Assembly (NCBI GenBank): GCA_002698785.1
Contig: PAAG01000019.1
Coordinates: forward strand, 310,001 to 374,000
Source: Verrucomicrobiales bacterium
Lineage (GTDB): Bacteria > Verrucomicrobiota > Verrucomicrobiia > Verrucomicrobiales > DEV007
Length of the DNA stretch: 64,000 nucleotides
Reading direction: 5' to 3'
Shown: one piece after another, positions 48,749-58,116 of the stretch
How the letters are laid out: each line of letters begins with the position of its first letter
Numbering within the stretch: position 1 is the first letter of the stretch
Notes under the pieces: model-generated
The model's input: only the letters and a program-made list of their open reading frames with translations
Database searches by the model: none
Told to the model about the DNA's origin: nothing
Position numbers and translations under genes: made by a program

Positions 48749-50875
48749 TTAAACATCTAAGAGTCGATATTTTGTCTGAATGTCAAGAATTGCGGCTCTA
48801 GCCTCTCCAGAATTCAACGAAAGTGAAGCGAATTCCACGAACCGGCTAAGCTCTCTCCTGAGAAGCGATCTTTCACACTCCAATACCTCTCCTCCATCTG
48901 GAGGAACTACGATCATATCAAAGATGATCGCTGATTTCTTACCGCCCTCATCGTCACGTCGTAGGATGCGCCCACGACGCTGAATGAATTGCCTCGGATT
49001 GGTACTGCTAGCCAAAAACACCGCAGTTCGAATGCTGGGGATATCGACACCCTCATCAAGACAGCGAATCGCAACAAGTCCCTGAAGCGCTCCGGATGCA
49101 AGCCCAAGCTTCAACTCTTCTCGCTCGTCCAATGTGGTTTCAGCAACAAAAGTGTCGACGTTCATTTTCATCTCGCTCCCGAGCAACTTACACACCGCCT
49201 CAACATGCCTCAAAAGCTCCCCATCAGGCTCGAACTCAACTCGGCTGTCACCGCAGTAGAAAAGCATCTGTTTCTCATTCGTTCTACCCTTCATCAGCTC
49301 TCGCAAAGCCGGCAGTTTGTTTGAGGCGCAGGAAATTAGCCGTGCGCGCTGGCTTAGAAGGGCCTCTAGGGCCGGATTCCCCGCCTCCGAATCGAGAGAT
49401 CCAGGATTCATCGACGCATACTTTGAAATCTTCTGGCTTAGTGCCAAGTATTCATCGGACTCCTCATCGGTCAACTCGACGAGGATAGGATAATAGCGGT
49501 AATCAACGAGAGCCTTCGCATCCAGAGCATCTTTAAGGGTAAACTCGGGCTCGAGAACTCCTCCAAAGTAATCGAAAATGGCGGCTGTTCCGATATCGTC
49601 ATGGTGCCGCTCTGGTGTCGCTGAGAGCCCCAATCGAAATCGAATAGAATCTGGCAGCTTTTCTCGAAGGTCTTTCGCTCCGAAATTGTGAACTTCATCC
49701 GCAATCAGCATCGTCTTCTTCGGGAAATTTTGTAGCCGCGCCTGGAAGTTCGAAGACCCAAAAGTTGAGTTGGTCGTGACAACCGTTATGAGGGACTTAT
49801 GCTTACCAAACTGAAGTGCCAGTTTGGAATTTAGGGTGGGAAGCCAAGAATCACGGGTGTTGAACGCTAAGATCGGATCAAGCCCAAATTTCAGCATTTC
49901 CTTCTCCCATTGAGTGACCAAGTGGCGGTAGGGGCACACCACGACTAATGCGTCGATATCAATTTTTCCATGTAATTTTGCAGCAGTAGCTAGTGATGTA
50001 ATCGTTTTACCACTGCCGGTCGCCATCTTGAATATCCCGGTCCCATTTGCTTTGAACCAACTGGTAATGGCCTCATCTTGGTAGTCGCGAAGTTGAATAG
50101 AGTTTGGTAATTCAAAGCCTTGGCTGTCTGAAATATCAGGATCTGAAACTTCCCAATTTGGGCTTGGGCAATGATTCGTTTTGTATTGTTCTAGAAGTTC
50201 CCGACCGGCCTCGGAGAACTCGACTACGCGGAGACCAGGAGTGGTATTTGACCATATGGATTCGAAATTCTCGATTTTTTCTCCGATTCGATTCTCAGGA
50301 TCATTCCATGAACGGTAGACATCGACGCTCTCAAAATTTTCGACTAGTCCACCCGCTGTTTCATTAGATGACCCGGTAAACGCCACATGGAAGTGCTGCT
50401 CGTCAGTGAATATGCCCACTTTCTCGTGATAAAGGCCCTTCTTTATTTGGCCTTGATCGTTGATCCTCAGAGCAAGGCGGATCTCAAGGCGTCCTGATGC
50501 AGCCAACCAAGCGAGGGCATTGAGTCGATCGTGGACGAGAGCATCTTCAACGTCTGCGAGGCATTTGGCGGCGATTGTTTGAAGAACAGTTGCTGGCAGC
50601 TCAAGGGCACTTTGAAGCGCTTCAATATCTTCGGGCTCTAGGTGAGGAGAAACAACGAGCTGCATCTTCCCTCCCTGTGCGATGAGTTGCGCAACACCGC
50701 GAGCTGCTAGGGCCAGTCCATGACTACTGAAGTATCCGGCACACCTCCGATAAAGAATCGATTGCTCAAGGCATGGCACGAAGAAATCTCGAACCAGATT
50801 ATCTCGACCGGTTCGATAGGAAAGCCCCAGTTCAACTGAGCGTAGTCCTGATTCCGTTTCGGTTGGCTGAGGCAT
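48749..50875 (-). CDS. PLD-like nuclease / SF2 helicase of the phosphorothioation restriction module
   Basis: A 708-residue protein from the ATG at 50875; a TTG at 50905 is an alternative. Residues 15-200 form a phospholipase-D-like domain with HEK at 150-152 and GSSNET at 168-173 (H-x-K...G-S-x-N). The SF2 helicase follows: Walker A MATGSGKTITSLA near 293, DEVHN near 392, ATPERH near 420, and motif VI QRRGRILRRDDEGGKK near 640. The family resembles 'DNA phosphorothioation system restriction enzyme' helicases. It probably translocates on DNA and cuts targets lacking sulfur. First gene of the minus-strand module at 44064-50875. Confidence 0.82.
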   Translation of the reverse strand: MPQPTETESGLRSVELGLSYRTGRDNLVRDFFVPCLEQSILYRRCAGYFSSHGLALAARGVAQLIAQGGKMQLVVSPHLEPEDIEALQSALELPATVLQTIAAKCLADVEDALVHDRLNALAWLAASGRLEIRLALRINDQGQIKKGLYHEKVGIFTDEQHFHVAFTGSSNETAGGLVENFESVDVYRSWNDPENRIGEKIENFESIWSNTTPGLRVVEFSEAGRELLEQYKTNHCPSPNWEVSDPDISDSQGFELPNSIQLRDYQDEAITSWFKANGTGIFKMATGSGKTITSLATAAKLHGKIDIDALVVVCPYRHLVTQWEKEMLKFGLDPILAFNTRDSWLPTLNSKLALQFGKHKSLITVVTTNSTFGSSNFQARLQNFPKKTMLIADEVHNFGAKDLREKLPDSIRFRLGLSATPERHHDDIGTAAIFDYFGGVLEPEFTLKDALDAKALVDYRYYPILVELTDEESDEYLALSQKISKYASMNPGSLDSEAGNPALEALLSQRARLISCASNKLPALRELMKGRTNEKQMLFYCGDSRVEFEPDGELLRHVEAVCKLLGSEMKMNVDTFVAETTLDEREELKLGLASGALQGLVAIRCLDEGVDIPSIRTAVFLASSTNPRQFIQRRGRILRRDDEGGKKSAIIFDMIVVPPDGGEVLECERSLLRRELSRFVEFASLSLNSGEARAAILDIQTKYRLLDV

Positions 50876-51045
50876 TTTCTTGATCAATAACAACTGTGGG
50901 GGCAAACTTCAGTAGAAATCCTCCTAACGTTTGATGGGTTTAGCCGCCTTTCAATCAGGATGTTTAAACTGCGAAGCTAATGTGCCAAGCATGGCTCTAC
51001 GTGGAATGATTCTACAGCTCCATCGACCTGCTTCCGTTCGATTTC

Positions 51046-52140
51046 TCATTCCTGATCATCTATCTTTCTGCGTAGATAACGCTTCCTCACCAGTTTTGAA
51101 TTGGAAGCCAGATCAAGAACGCAGAGCAATTGCTCGTGAATGGCTTGCCACGGCTGATCCAAGTTCACGCTGACCACCCGGACCGGATGGCCCTCGATCG
51201 TGAACTTATGATCGAATCCTCCCTTCACGGCCGGGTAGAGCAGGATTCCCTCACTCCCTTCCCACCCCTTCCGCTCCTCGGCATTGCGGAGGTAGGAATA
51301 AAGCTGGTAGAGGTTCCCCGCGTGGATGCGCTCGCTTCCGTGCCATCCGCTCATAGCCTCTTTGTAAAACTTGCAATCGAGGATGATGCTGCGCTCGGAT
51401 GACCAGAGCGACACATCCGTTTGCATCACCGGAAGCACGGCGAGGTCGCCGAGCTCCCCTTTGGCGTTCCATTTCAGTTGGATGCTGGTGACGTCGAATT
51501 TCGTCTGCTCCCGATTGTAGAAATTCTTCACGAACCGCTCGAAGACATACGGCATGCGTTTCGGGTCACGAACGTAATCCCGGAACCGACTTTTCCCGTC
51601 ACGCTGCTCGGGGAGGCGTGAGTCGTAAAGCAGCTCGCAAATATTCAGGAGAAACCGATAGAATCGATTGTTCCGATGCAGATGAACCCGCCGGAAGAGT
51701 CCGGAGGTGAGGTGGACGCGATCCACCGAGCGAAGCGATTCCAGCTGGCGATGAATCAAATCCCGCGTCTCCTTTCCGATCCCTTCCGCATGCCACAGAT
51801 CTTCGAGGGTCGTCTTCAGGATTCGGTTGTGCAGGACGTTGTGGCTGAGTTCGTCGAACTCGCAGACCATGCGACCGCGCTCCCAACTCTGCGTCTTCAT
51901 GCTCGCGGTCATGTCGATCCGTCCCCGCAATCGAGGCGTCTCCTCTGACTCCACCAGATAGCCGCGGTCGAAACCACGCCGAACGAGTCGTTGGGTACCG
52001 TGAGAAAGAACTCGGCCAAAGAGTTCTGTCAGGGTTTTCGAGTCGTCGGCCGCGATATCAACGATCTCGCCTTCGGCCAGCTGATCCCAGGCATAGCACA
52101 GCAGATAGTAGAGATTCTGGATCGGGATCGCCTCGCTCAT
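51046..52140 (-). CDS. mcrC: McrC, 5-methylcytosine restriction subunit
   Basis: A 364-residue protein. IPIQNLYYLLCYAWDQLAEG is the classic McrC N-terminus. LRGRIDMTASMKTQSWERGR and VCEFDELSHNVLHNRILKTT follow. The PD-(D/E)XK catalytic centre is TDVSLWSSERSIILDCKFYK near residues 245-265. The adjacent McrB-like GTPase or ATPase, 19 bp upstream, supplies motor function. It would cut modified DNA, hence restrict phages with modified bases. The gene ends 170 bp before the PLD-helicase start. Confidence 0.92.
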   Translation of the reverse strand: MSEAIPIQNLYYLLCYAWDQLAEGEIVDIAADDSKTLTELFGRVLSHGTQRLVRRGFDRGYLVESEETPRLRGRIDMTASMKTQSWERGRMVCEFDELSHNVLHNRILKTTLEDLWHAEGIGKETRDLIHRQLESLRSVDRVHLTSGLFRRVHLHRNNRFYRFLLNICELLYDSRLPEQRDGKSRFRDYVRDPKRMPYVFERFVKNFYNREQTKFDVTSIQLKWNAKGELGDLAVLPVMQTDVSLWSSERSIILDCKFYKEAMSGWHGSERIHAGNLYQLYSYLRNAEERKGWEGSEGILLYPAVKGGFDHKFTIEGHPVRVVSVNLDQPWQAIHEQLLCVLDLASNSKLVRKRYLRRKIDDQE

Positions 52141-52159
52141 CCTATGCCTCCGCAGTGAA

Positions 52160-54784
52160 TCAATTCACGAGCTTGTCGATTTCTGTTTTCGCTCTATCCT
52201 CGTCGTCCACCCAGTATTCTCGAAGCAGGGGGGCGATCTCGTATTCGATCACTTCGCGGTACCAGGCTTCGTCGGCTGTGCCTTTCTCGGGGGGACAGAA
52301 AAAGCTGTGCCCGATGCAGTAGCCGCGCCCGAGGTTTCGATCGTCTTTTCGGATCTCCAGATTCAAGGCTCCAACCCGGGTTCGGATCCGATCGATCAAA
52401 TCCACTCCGGCCCCGGCTGACTGGAGAGTTTCGTGAAAGGCTTTGCTCTCCAGTTCGGGTTCGAGATTGATGAACGCAAAACGCCGCCGGAGCGCATAGT
52501 CGACCAATGCCAAGGACCGGTCGGCCGTGTTCATTGTGCCGATCAGATGGAGATTCTCCGGGATATAAAACGTGTCTTCGGACGACTCGGAATAAGTGAG
52601 TTGAAGCGCAAACTCCGAACCACGCTTGTCGGCCTCCATCAACATCATGAGTTCGCCGAAGATCTTGCTGAGATTCCCGCGATTGATCTCATCGATGATG
52701 AGGAAATAGTCGTTCTTTATGTCCCGTTGCGCTTGGCGGCAGAGGGTGTGAAAAGTTCCGCTTCGCAGGTGAAACGAGCCATTCCCATCGGGCCGGAATC
52801 CCTGGATGAAATCCTCGTAGGAGTATGACTGGTGGAACTGCACCATAGGTGCTCGCTGTTCGTCCTTTTGCTTCATCAGGGCATAGGCGAGCCTTCGGGC
52901 GACAAAGGTTTTCCCGACTCCGGGAGGCCCCTGCAGGACGATGTTCTTTTTCCGCTTCAGCAGTGACAGGATTCGATCGAACTCTTCTTCGCTCATGAAG
53001 AGATCTTTCAAAGCATCTTCGCGAGAGTAGGGCGTGATCGCCTCCTTCGCGACCTCCTGCTCGTCGATCAGGTTGCGAAGAAACTCGAACTCGTCCGCGG
53101 TCAGCTTGAACAGGCTCCCCTGATTGTTGAGGATGGGCTCGCACTCCCTCAGTTGTGGAGTTCCCTTCAGGTTCTCCCATGCGATCGGACGGGGAACGTC
53201 CTCCAGTTTTTGGAACTCGAATCCGACACCGTCCGTCTCCTTCATCCCCTTGGTGATCTCACAGATCGCGACAATCTGCTTGGAGGGATGCGACAGGTAT
53301 CCGATCACCATATCACCCGGACGGACTTGCTCGAAGTATTTGTACTTCTGGCGTTTGTTGCCCTTTTCATTCAAGGCCGTGTATGTCTGGGTCTCGCCCA
53401 CTGCCATGGCGTTGAAATCCCAGATCTTCGGACTGGCGTTGAGCCACCAATGGCGCCGGTCGGCTTGCTCACTGTCTTCCGCGTAGAAAGACTCCACAAA
53501 AGCCACGAATTCCGGGTGTTGGTCGACGCTGGTCAGTGTCTTGGTAGGGATCCCGATGTTCGCAGGTAAATCCACCGTTCTCGTGCTTTGCCAGTCGACA
53601 GACCGAATATGAGGAAAATCCCCGACGTTCTCATCGAATCGGTAATCCGAGGTCACGACCCCTCGCCCGATAATTTGCTTTCTCCCGGACTTGGCGAACA
53701 GAATGTCTCCGGGCTTCATTGTTCTGGCAAAATTCCAGAGCCCGAGACCGCTGTTCTTGTTGCTGCCTTCTGGATCGTAGTGCTCCGACAGGGCTTCCTG
53801 AAGAGCGTCACGATTGGAATAGCCCCGGAGATCTCCCACATCGGGCCAGCCGATCGCGATGACTCCATTCTCCAGAAACTGCTCCCAATGTTTCCCTTTT
53901 TTCCCTGGGGCGATCACCCACCGCTGCACCCCCGCTGATGATCCTTCTGCTACTTTGAGCGATTGAGGTTCGTCCGGCTCATCCGGAGTCGGATTCCACT
54001 TTTCAACCCATGGATCCTGATAGAAATCAATTTCACTACCAGGATTCTCCTCCTCCAAACGCTTCCGAATCGTCGAGATCTCAAAATCCAACTTCGCTGT
54101 CTTCGAGAGTCCCTCTGGGAAGTCAAGCCCCTCGACTAGCAAATCCGCAAAGGCCGAGCGGATCTCTTTCTTGTGAGAATTCGCTGCGGTGCGCTCAAAC
54201 GACTTGGGGAACAAAAGATGCGGCAGGATATTGCGCATCGCGCGATTGGGAGCGTCCTCGACATCATCAAGCCATCGAATGAAGTCCCATGGATCGGACA
54301 GCAGCGCCTTTCGGACCTCGAAATCGAGCGACTTGAATTCGCCAACGACCCGCCAGAGAAACGTCACTTCGCGCCAGCGGTGAGTCTGGAACGCGATACC
54401 CGGGTTTCCCAGTCCACGATCGAAGGCGAGCGGCAGAAGAGGTGCGTCTGGAAACGGATCCCCCGACCACTCCCACACGCGAGTGATCTGCTCCCGCTTC
54501 GTCTTGGGCAACATGCTGACAGATGGAAAGAGGTAGAGAACCCAGATCAGCTCGGCGGCGAACTGGGCCAGTTCGGGTTTCCCTCCAGACAACTGCTGCT
54601 CCAGCTTCTCGAAGAAGGTCTCCTCCCCCTCTATGAAGTTTTCAATGAAATGCATTCGGAATGCTTCCAGATTCTCATCAGTCCAAAGATGCTTGTCTGT
54701 GAAGACCGACAGGTCGTCGAGGAGACAGCGGTCCGTCCAGGTTCGAGCGCCCTGGTAAATCTCGGAATTTTGTGAGTAACTCAT
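52160..54784 (-). CDS. mcrB: McrB-like AAA+ GTPase with two EVE/PUA-like reader domains
   Basis: An 874-residue protein. The first ~280 residues are a McrB-type helical domain of unknown role. Residues 285-400 form one EVE/PUA-like domain (RWVIAPGKKGKHWEQFLENG, MKPGDILFAKSGRKQIIGRG). Residues 450-590 form a second one (VRPGDMVIGYLSHPSKQIVA). The AAA+ motor has Walker A QGPPGVGKTFVARRL near 620, Walker B FLIIDEINRGNLSKIFGEL near 690, and GTMNTADRSLALVDYALRRR near 745, as in McrB. The reader domains likely recognise modified bases and McrC cuts. Two such domains in one McrB is unusual. Confidence 0.88.
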   Translation of the reverse strand: MSYSQNSEIYQGARTWTDRCLLDDLSVFTDKHLWTDENLEAFRMHFIENFIEGEETFFEKLEQQLSGGKPELAQFAAELIWVLYLFPSVSMLPKTKREQITRVWEWSGDPFPDAPLLPLAFDRGLGNPGIAFQTHRWREVTFLWRVVGEFKSLDFEVRKALLSDPWDFIRWLDDVEDAPNRAMRNILPHLLFPKSFERTAANSHKKEIRSAFADLLVEGLDFPEGLSKTAKLDFEISTIRKRLEEENPGSEIDFYQDPWVEKWNPTPDEPDEPQSLKVAEGSSAGVQRWVIAPGKKGKHWEQFLENGVIAIGWPDVGDLRGYSNRDALQEALSEHYDPEGSNKNSGLGLWNFARTMKPGDILFAKSGRKQIIGRGVVTSDYRFDENVGDFPHIRSVDWQSTRTVDLPANIGIPTKTLTSVDQHPEFVAFVESFYAEDSEQADRRHWWLNASPKIWDFNAMAVGETQTYTALNEKGNKRQKYKYFEQVRPGDMVIGYLSHPSKQIVAICEITKGMKETDGVGFEFQKLEDVPRPIAWENLKGTPQLRECEPILNNQGSLFKLTADEFEFLRNLIDEQEVAKEAITPYSREDALKDLFMSEEEFDRILSLLKRKKNIVLQGPPGVGKTFVARRLAYALMKQKDEQRAPMVQFHQSYSYEDFIQGFRPDGNGSFHLRSGTFHTLCRQAQRDIKNDYFLIIDEINRGNLSKIFGELMMLMEADKRGSEFALQLTYSESSEDTFYIPENLHLIGTMNTADRSLALVDYALRRRFAFINLEPELESKAFHETLQSAGAGVDLIDRIRTRVGALNLEIRKDDRNLGRGYCIGHSFFCPPEKGTADEAWYREVIEYEIAPLLREYWVDDEDRAKTEIDKLVN

Positions 54785-54855
54785 TGGTTTAAATATTCTC
54801 GTCTACCCTTACTGCAGCGATTTTTTTAATTTGGTTTTACACATAGACGTTTTCA

Positions 54856-57800
54856 TTAATTCACCATGGGAAGGAGCACCTCGATCAACGCACCCGCGGT
54901 CACCAGATGGATATAGATCCGAGCCGGCGCCCCCGTAGCTAGGACATCTGCATACGCCGCCAACTGCCCCGAATAGCTCAGGGCTTTCTCTGCCCAGTCT
55001 TCCCGTTTCCCCGGGAAGATCTTGTGATCGAGAATGACCGGGCCACGGCCGGTCTCTAGCAAGTGATCCACGAAGCCACTCAGTCTCTGACCAACCTCGT
55101 TGCAATATGTGAAGGGCACCTCAATGCTTTCGGACCTGGGCTGGAACCGCTCTCCAACTATGGCCCTGTAGCGATCGACCGTATTCAGAACCTCCTTCGG
55201 AGCGAGATTCTCCAAAAGGTCAAAAGCTTCCAGAAGCCCTGACGCTCGTGATTCCCGGGCCGCTGTCTCTTCGATCGGGTTCAGGATTTCGGCGGCGAGG
55301 ATGCGATGCATGGCCTCTCCTACCTGACCGGGATCTGGATTCCCCTTCCACGCCAGCCTTTCTCCGAACTCGATGACTTCGCCGATTGCGGCGTCTGGGA
55401 TGGGTGATTGTCCGGACGGCACTAGAATGCCAGACGGCCTCTCCGTGCGCCCGGTAGCTCGAATCGGAAAAGTGACTACGTCGTCCGGGTCGGGCAGAGG
55501 AGGAGGCTCCTTCCACTCGAAGTCGGAGACGCGAATTGCAACCGGATCGGAATTGGCAAGGGAAACCGAACCGCTTTCCTCAAGACCGAGCAATGCGTTG
55601 GCGGCAGGCCCGACCAGCCCCAACCAGGGATGCTCCTTGCCCAGTTCCAGTGGAAGGACGAGGCGGTCTCGGGCGCGGGTGATTCCGACATAGAGGAGAC
55701 GCAACTCCTCATCTTCGGCCCGCCGTTGAGAATCAGATCCGGTGTCCGAATCCTCCATCCGATCACGGAACTCGGACAGGCTCTTACCGAAGGGATTCAG
55801 CCAGAGGCGGAGACCCCGATCTGCGAGCGGATCGTTCAACTTGATCTTCGCATCCGAAGCCAGGTTGACGCTGCGGAGGGAGAAGAGCCGAGACCTGATG
55901 TCACTGTCGAGATCGGCGGTGATGACGACTGGCCACTCCAGACCCTTGGAACCATGATAGGTGGAAACGTGGACGGCATCAGAACCCGGGTCGAGCGCCT
56001 GCTTGTCCTCGCCCCGCTCTTCGACCTCAGACAGGTAGGCGAGGAGTCCCATGGTGGTAGCCGGAATCCCAAGATCGGCGCAGCGATCCTGGTAGTCGCA
56101 GAAGAGACTCCGCAGCTGCTCGAGGTTGGCCTCGCGCTGACGAAAGTGCTCCGTAGCGGGGCCCCACTTCGCAACGATGCGGGAAACGTCAGCAGCTCCA
56201 CACGCGAGATCGAAGAGCCGAAGGGGAGATAGCAGGCCGACAGGTTCCCCGCAGCGCGTTTCTTCCAACTGGACGATCGCCGGAGAGACGAGCTCGCCCT
56301 CCAGTCCCCACCGGGTCAGGTCTTGCCCCTTCTCTTCCGACTCCCGAATGAAGCGGATTCGTTGCTCGATCCATTCCTCGGTAGGACGCTCGTTCTCGAA
56401 AGCGATGATTTCCGCCGTCGCCAGCGAGTCCTCGGGGTCGAGAAATCTCCGAAAACAGGCCATGGCAAGTCGGCACTCCGGCGTCGCCAGCAGTCCAGCG
56501 CTGCTGATCGCCACCTCGATCCCCCTCCCCCTGAGGGCGTCCGCGATTGCCTGAGCCCGATCATGGGATCGCACCAGAACCGCCACATCACCCGCTTGCA
56601 AAGGGCGGGTCGTCCCCACGGGATCTTTGATGGAAACGGAGGATTTGATGACTACCGGCTCAGCCCGATTCAGGACTTCTTCCACCAGGTCGGCGAGGAC
56701 GTCAGCCTTCTGGGGATTCGTTAGAGGTTTGGGATTTCCGTTCTTGTAGATCACTCCCGAGGAAATCCGGGCGACCTCGATCGCGGCAGGCGCATCGGTT
56801 GGCGCGTCACGATGCGCCTCAATCATTGTCTCCTCTTCGGGCAAGCCGATGCGCTCTTTGAAGGGACGCGTGAAAAGGGCATTCGCAAACGCCACGAGAT
56901 CCGGCATGCTTCGCCACGAAGTCCCCAGCGGAGCGGCCTTTTTTGCCCCCGCGACCGCGCTCAGGATCAGCTGCGGATCCGCATCCCGGAATTCGTAGAT
57001 TGACTGCTTCACATCCCCAACCCAGACGATCCGCTTTGCACAATTTCCCATCTCCGAAAACAGGGCCAGCTGGATCGGACTGGTATCCTGGAATTCATCC
57101 ACCACCAGCAGGTCGATTTCGTCGGAAAGAACCGACCGGCACAGTTCGCTGGAACGAAGGAGGTCGAGCATTTCCTTCTCGATATCCTGAAAATCGACCA
57201 CCCCGCGCTCCCGCTTCAAGGCTTGGAACCTGTCCCCCACGCGGGCGGCGATGTCGAAGACCTGAGCAAGATAGGACTCCAGGTCCGCATGAAATCCGGG
57301 GTGCTCCTCCAAGCGGCTTGCGGCGATGCGAACTGGTTCGGAGGCATCTATTTCGGCCTTCGTGGGAGTCGCGTTCGACAACTTCAGCCACTGTGACCAC
57401 GCCAATCCGCTTTCCAATTGCCTCCGGACACCGACGAGGAATTTCCGGTAGCCCTGCGAACCTTTCGTGCTTGGTGTTTCCGGCATGTCGCTCAGCGCGG
57501 AATCGATTGCCGCAGAGAGTTCCCGATCGAGGTCTCCGTCCGAAGCCGATGGAAGGTGGGAGCGCATTTCCACCCAGCTGGCGACCGCCATTTCCGGCAA
57601 CCGTTTCAGAGCGATGTCGTTGGCACGAGCCGCGCCGACGAGTGAGCGAATCGCCTTTTCAAAGAAGTATTTCCGGGTGCGGTCGTCCCGCTGTCCCAGG
57701 CGGTCTGCGAGCTCCATGAGTTCGACCGTGGAATCGCCTCCCATGATCTCGTCCATCGCCTGGTTGAGGAGATGGATGCCTTCGTTCTCATCGAGGACGC

Positions 57801-58116
57801 CCATCTCGGGAGGCAGGCCGGCCGCAAACGCGAACCGCTTCAGGAACTCGAGGCAGACGCTGTGGACCGTCCCCACGTAGCCCTCCCGCAGGCGAATGAC
57901 TTCTCGATGACGCCCCTCGCCATAAAAGCGAACCTCGAGCCGCTCTCGCAGCTCCGCTGCGGCCGACTCGGTAAAGGTCGTCGCCACAATGCCTTCGGGT
58001 CGGGCACTGCCGTCCATCACGGCGTCGAACACTGTTTCCACCAGCCGGTAGGTTTTCCCCGTGCCGGCGCTGGCGGTGACAAACTCGATCTTGTCTTCTA
58101 AGCGGTCCTCGGCCAT
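54856..58116 (-). CDS. AddA/RecB-like UvrD helicase-nuclease
   Basis: A 1086-residue SF1A helicase. Walker A is TASAGTGKTYRLVE at residues 14-27. Motif II is VVDEFQDTSPIQLALF near residue 340, motif III WVGDVKQSIYEFRDADPQ near 370, and GSKGLEWPVVITADLD near 725 matches motif V. The C-terminal PD-(D/E)XK domain has VDHLLETGRGPVILDHKIFP near residue 1025. It pairs with the nuclease at 58098, whose stop overlaps this start by 19 bp. Together they resemble AddAB, but their setting with McrBC argues for a defence role. Confidence 0.85.
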   Translation of the reverse strand: MAEDRLEDKIEFVTASAGTGKTYRLVETVFDAVMDGSARPEGIVATTFTESAAAELRERLEVRFYGEGRHREVIRLREGYVGTVHSVCLEFLKRFAFAAGLPPEMGVLDENEGIHLLNQAMDEIMGGDSTVELMELADRLGQRDDRTRKYFFEKAIRSLVGAARANDIALKRLPEMAVASWVEMRSHLPSASDGDLDRELSAAIDSALSDMPETPSTKGSQGYRKFLVGVRRQLESGLAWSQWLKLSNATPTKAEIDASEPVRIAASRLEEHPGFHADLESYLAQVFDIAARVGDRFQALKRERGVVDFQDIEKEMLDLLRSSELCRSVLSDEIDLLVVDEFQDTSPIQLALFSEMGNCAKRIVWVGDVKQSIYEFRDADPQLILSAVAGAKKAAPLGTSWRSMPDLVAFANALFTRPFKERIGLPEEETMIEAHRDAPTDAPAAIEVARISSGVIYKNGNPKPLTNPQKADVLADLVEEVLNRAEPVVIKSSVSIKDPVGTTRPLQAGDVAVLVRSHDRAQAIADALRGRGIEVAISSAGLLATPECRLAMACFRRFLDPEDSLATAEIIAFENERPTEEWIEQRIRFIRESEEKGQDLTRWGLEGELVSPAIVQLEETRCGEPVGLLSPLRLFDLACGAADVSRIVAKWGPATEHFRQREANLEQLRSLFCDYQDRCADLGIPATTMGLLAYLSEVEERGEDKQALDPGSDAVHVSTYHGSKGLEWPVVITADLDSDIRSRLFSLRSVNLASDAKIKLNDPLADRGLRLWLNPFGKSLSEFRDRMEDSDTGSDSQRRAEDEELRLLYVGITRARDRLVLPLELGKEHPWLGLVGPAANALLGLEESGSVSLANSDPVAIRVSDFEWKEPPPLPDPDDVVTFPIRATGRTERPSGILVPSGQSPIPDAAIGEVIEFGERLAWKGNPDPGQVGEAMHRILAAEILNPIEETAARESRASGLLEAFDLLENLAPKEVLNTVDRYRAIVGERFQPRSESIEVPFTYCNEVGQRLSGFVDHLLETGRGPVILDHKIFPGKREDWAEKALSYSGQLAAYADVLATGAPARIYIHLVTAGALIEVLLPMVN

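Noticed and set aside
56943..57719. Plus-strand frame opposite the AddA-like gene
   Set aside because: Arg/Pro-rich translation typical of antisense GC-rich coding DNA.
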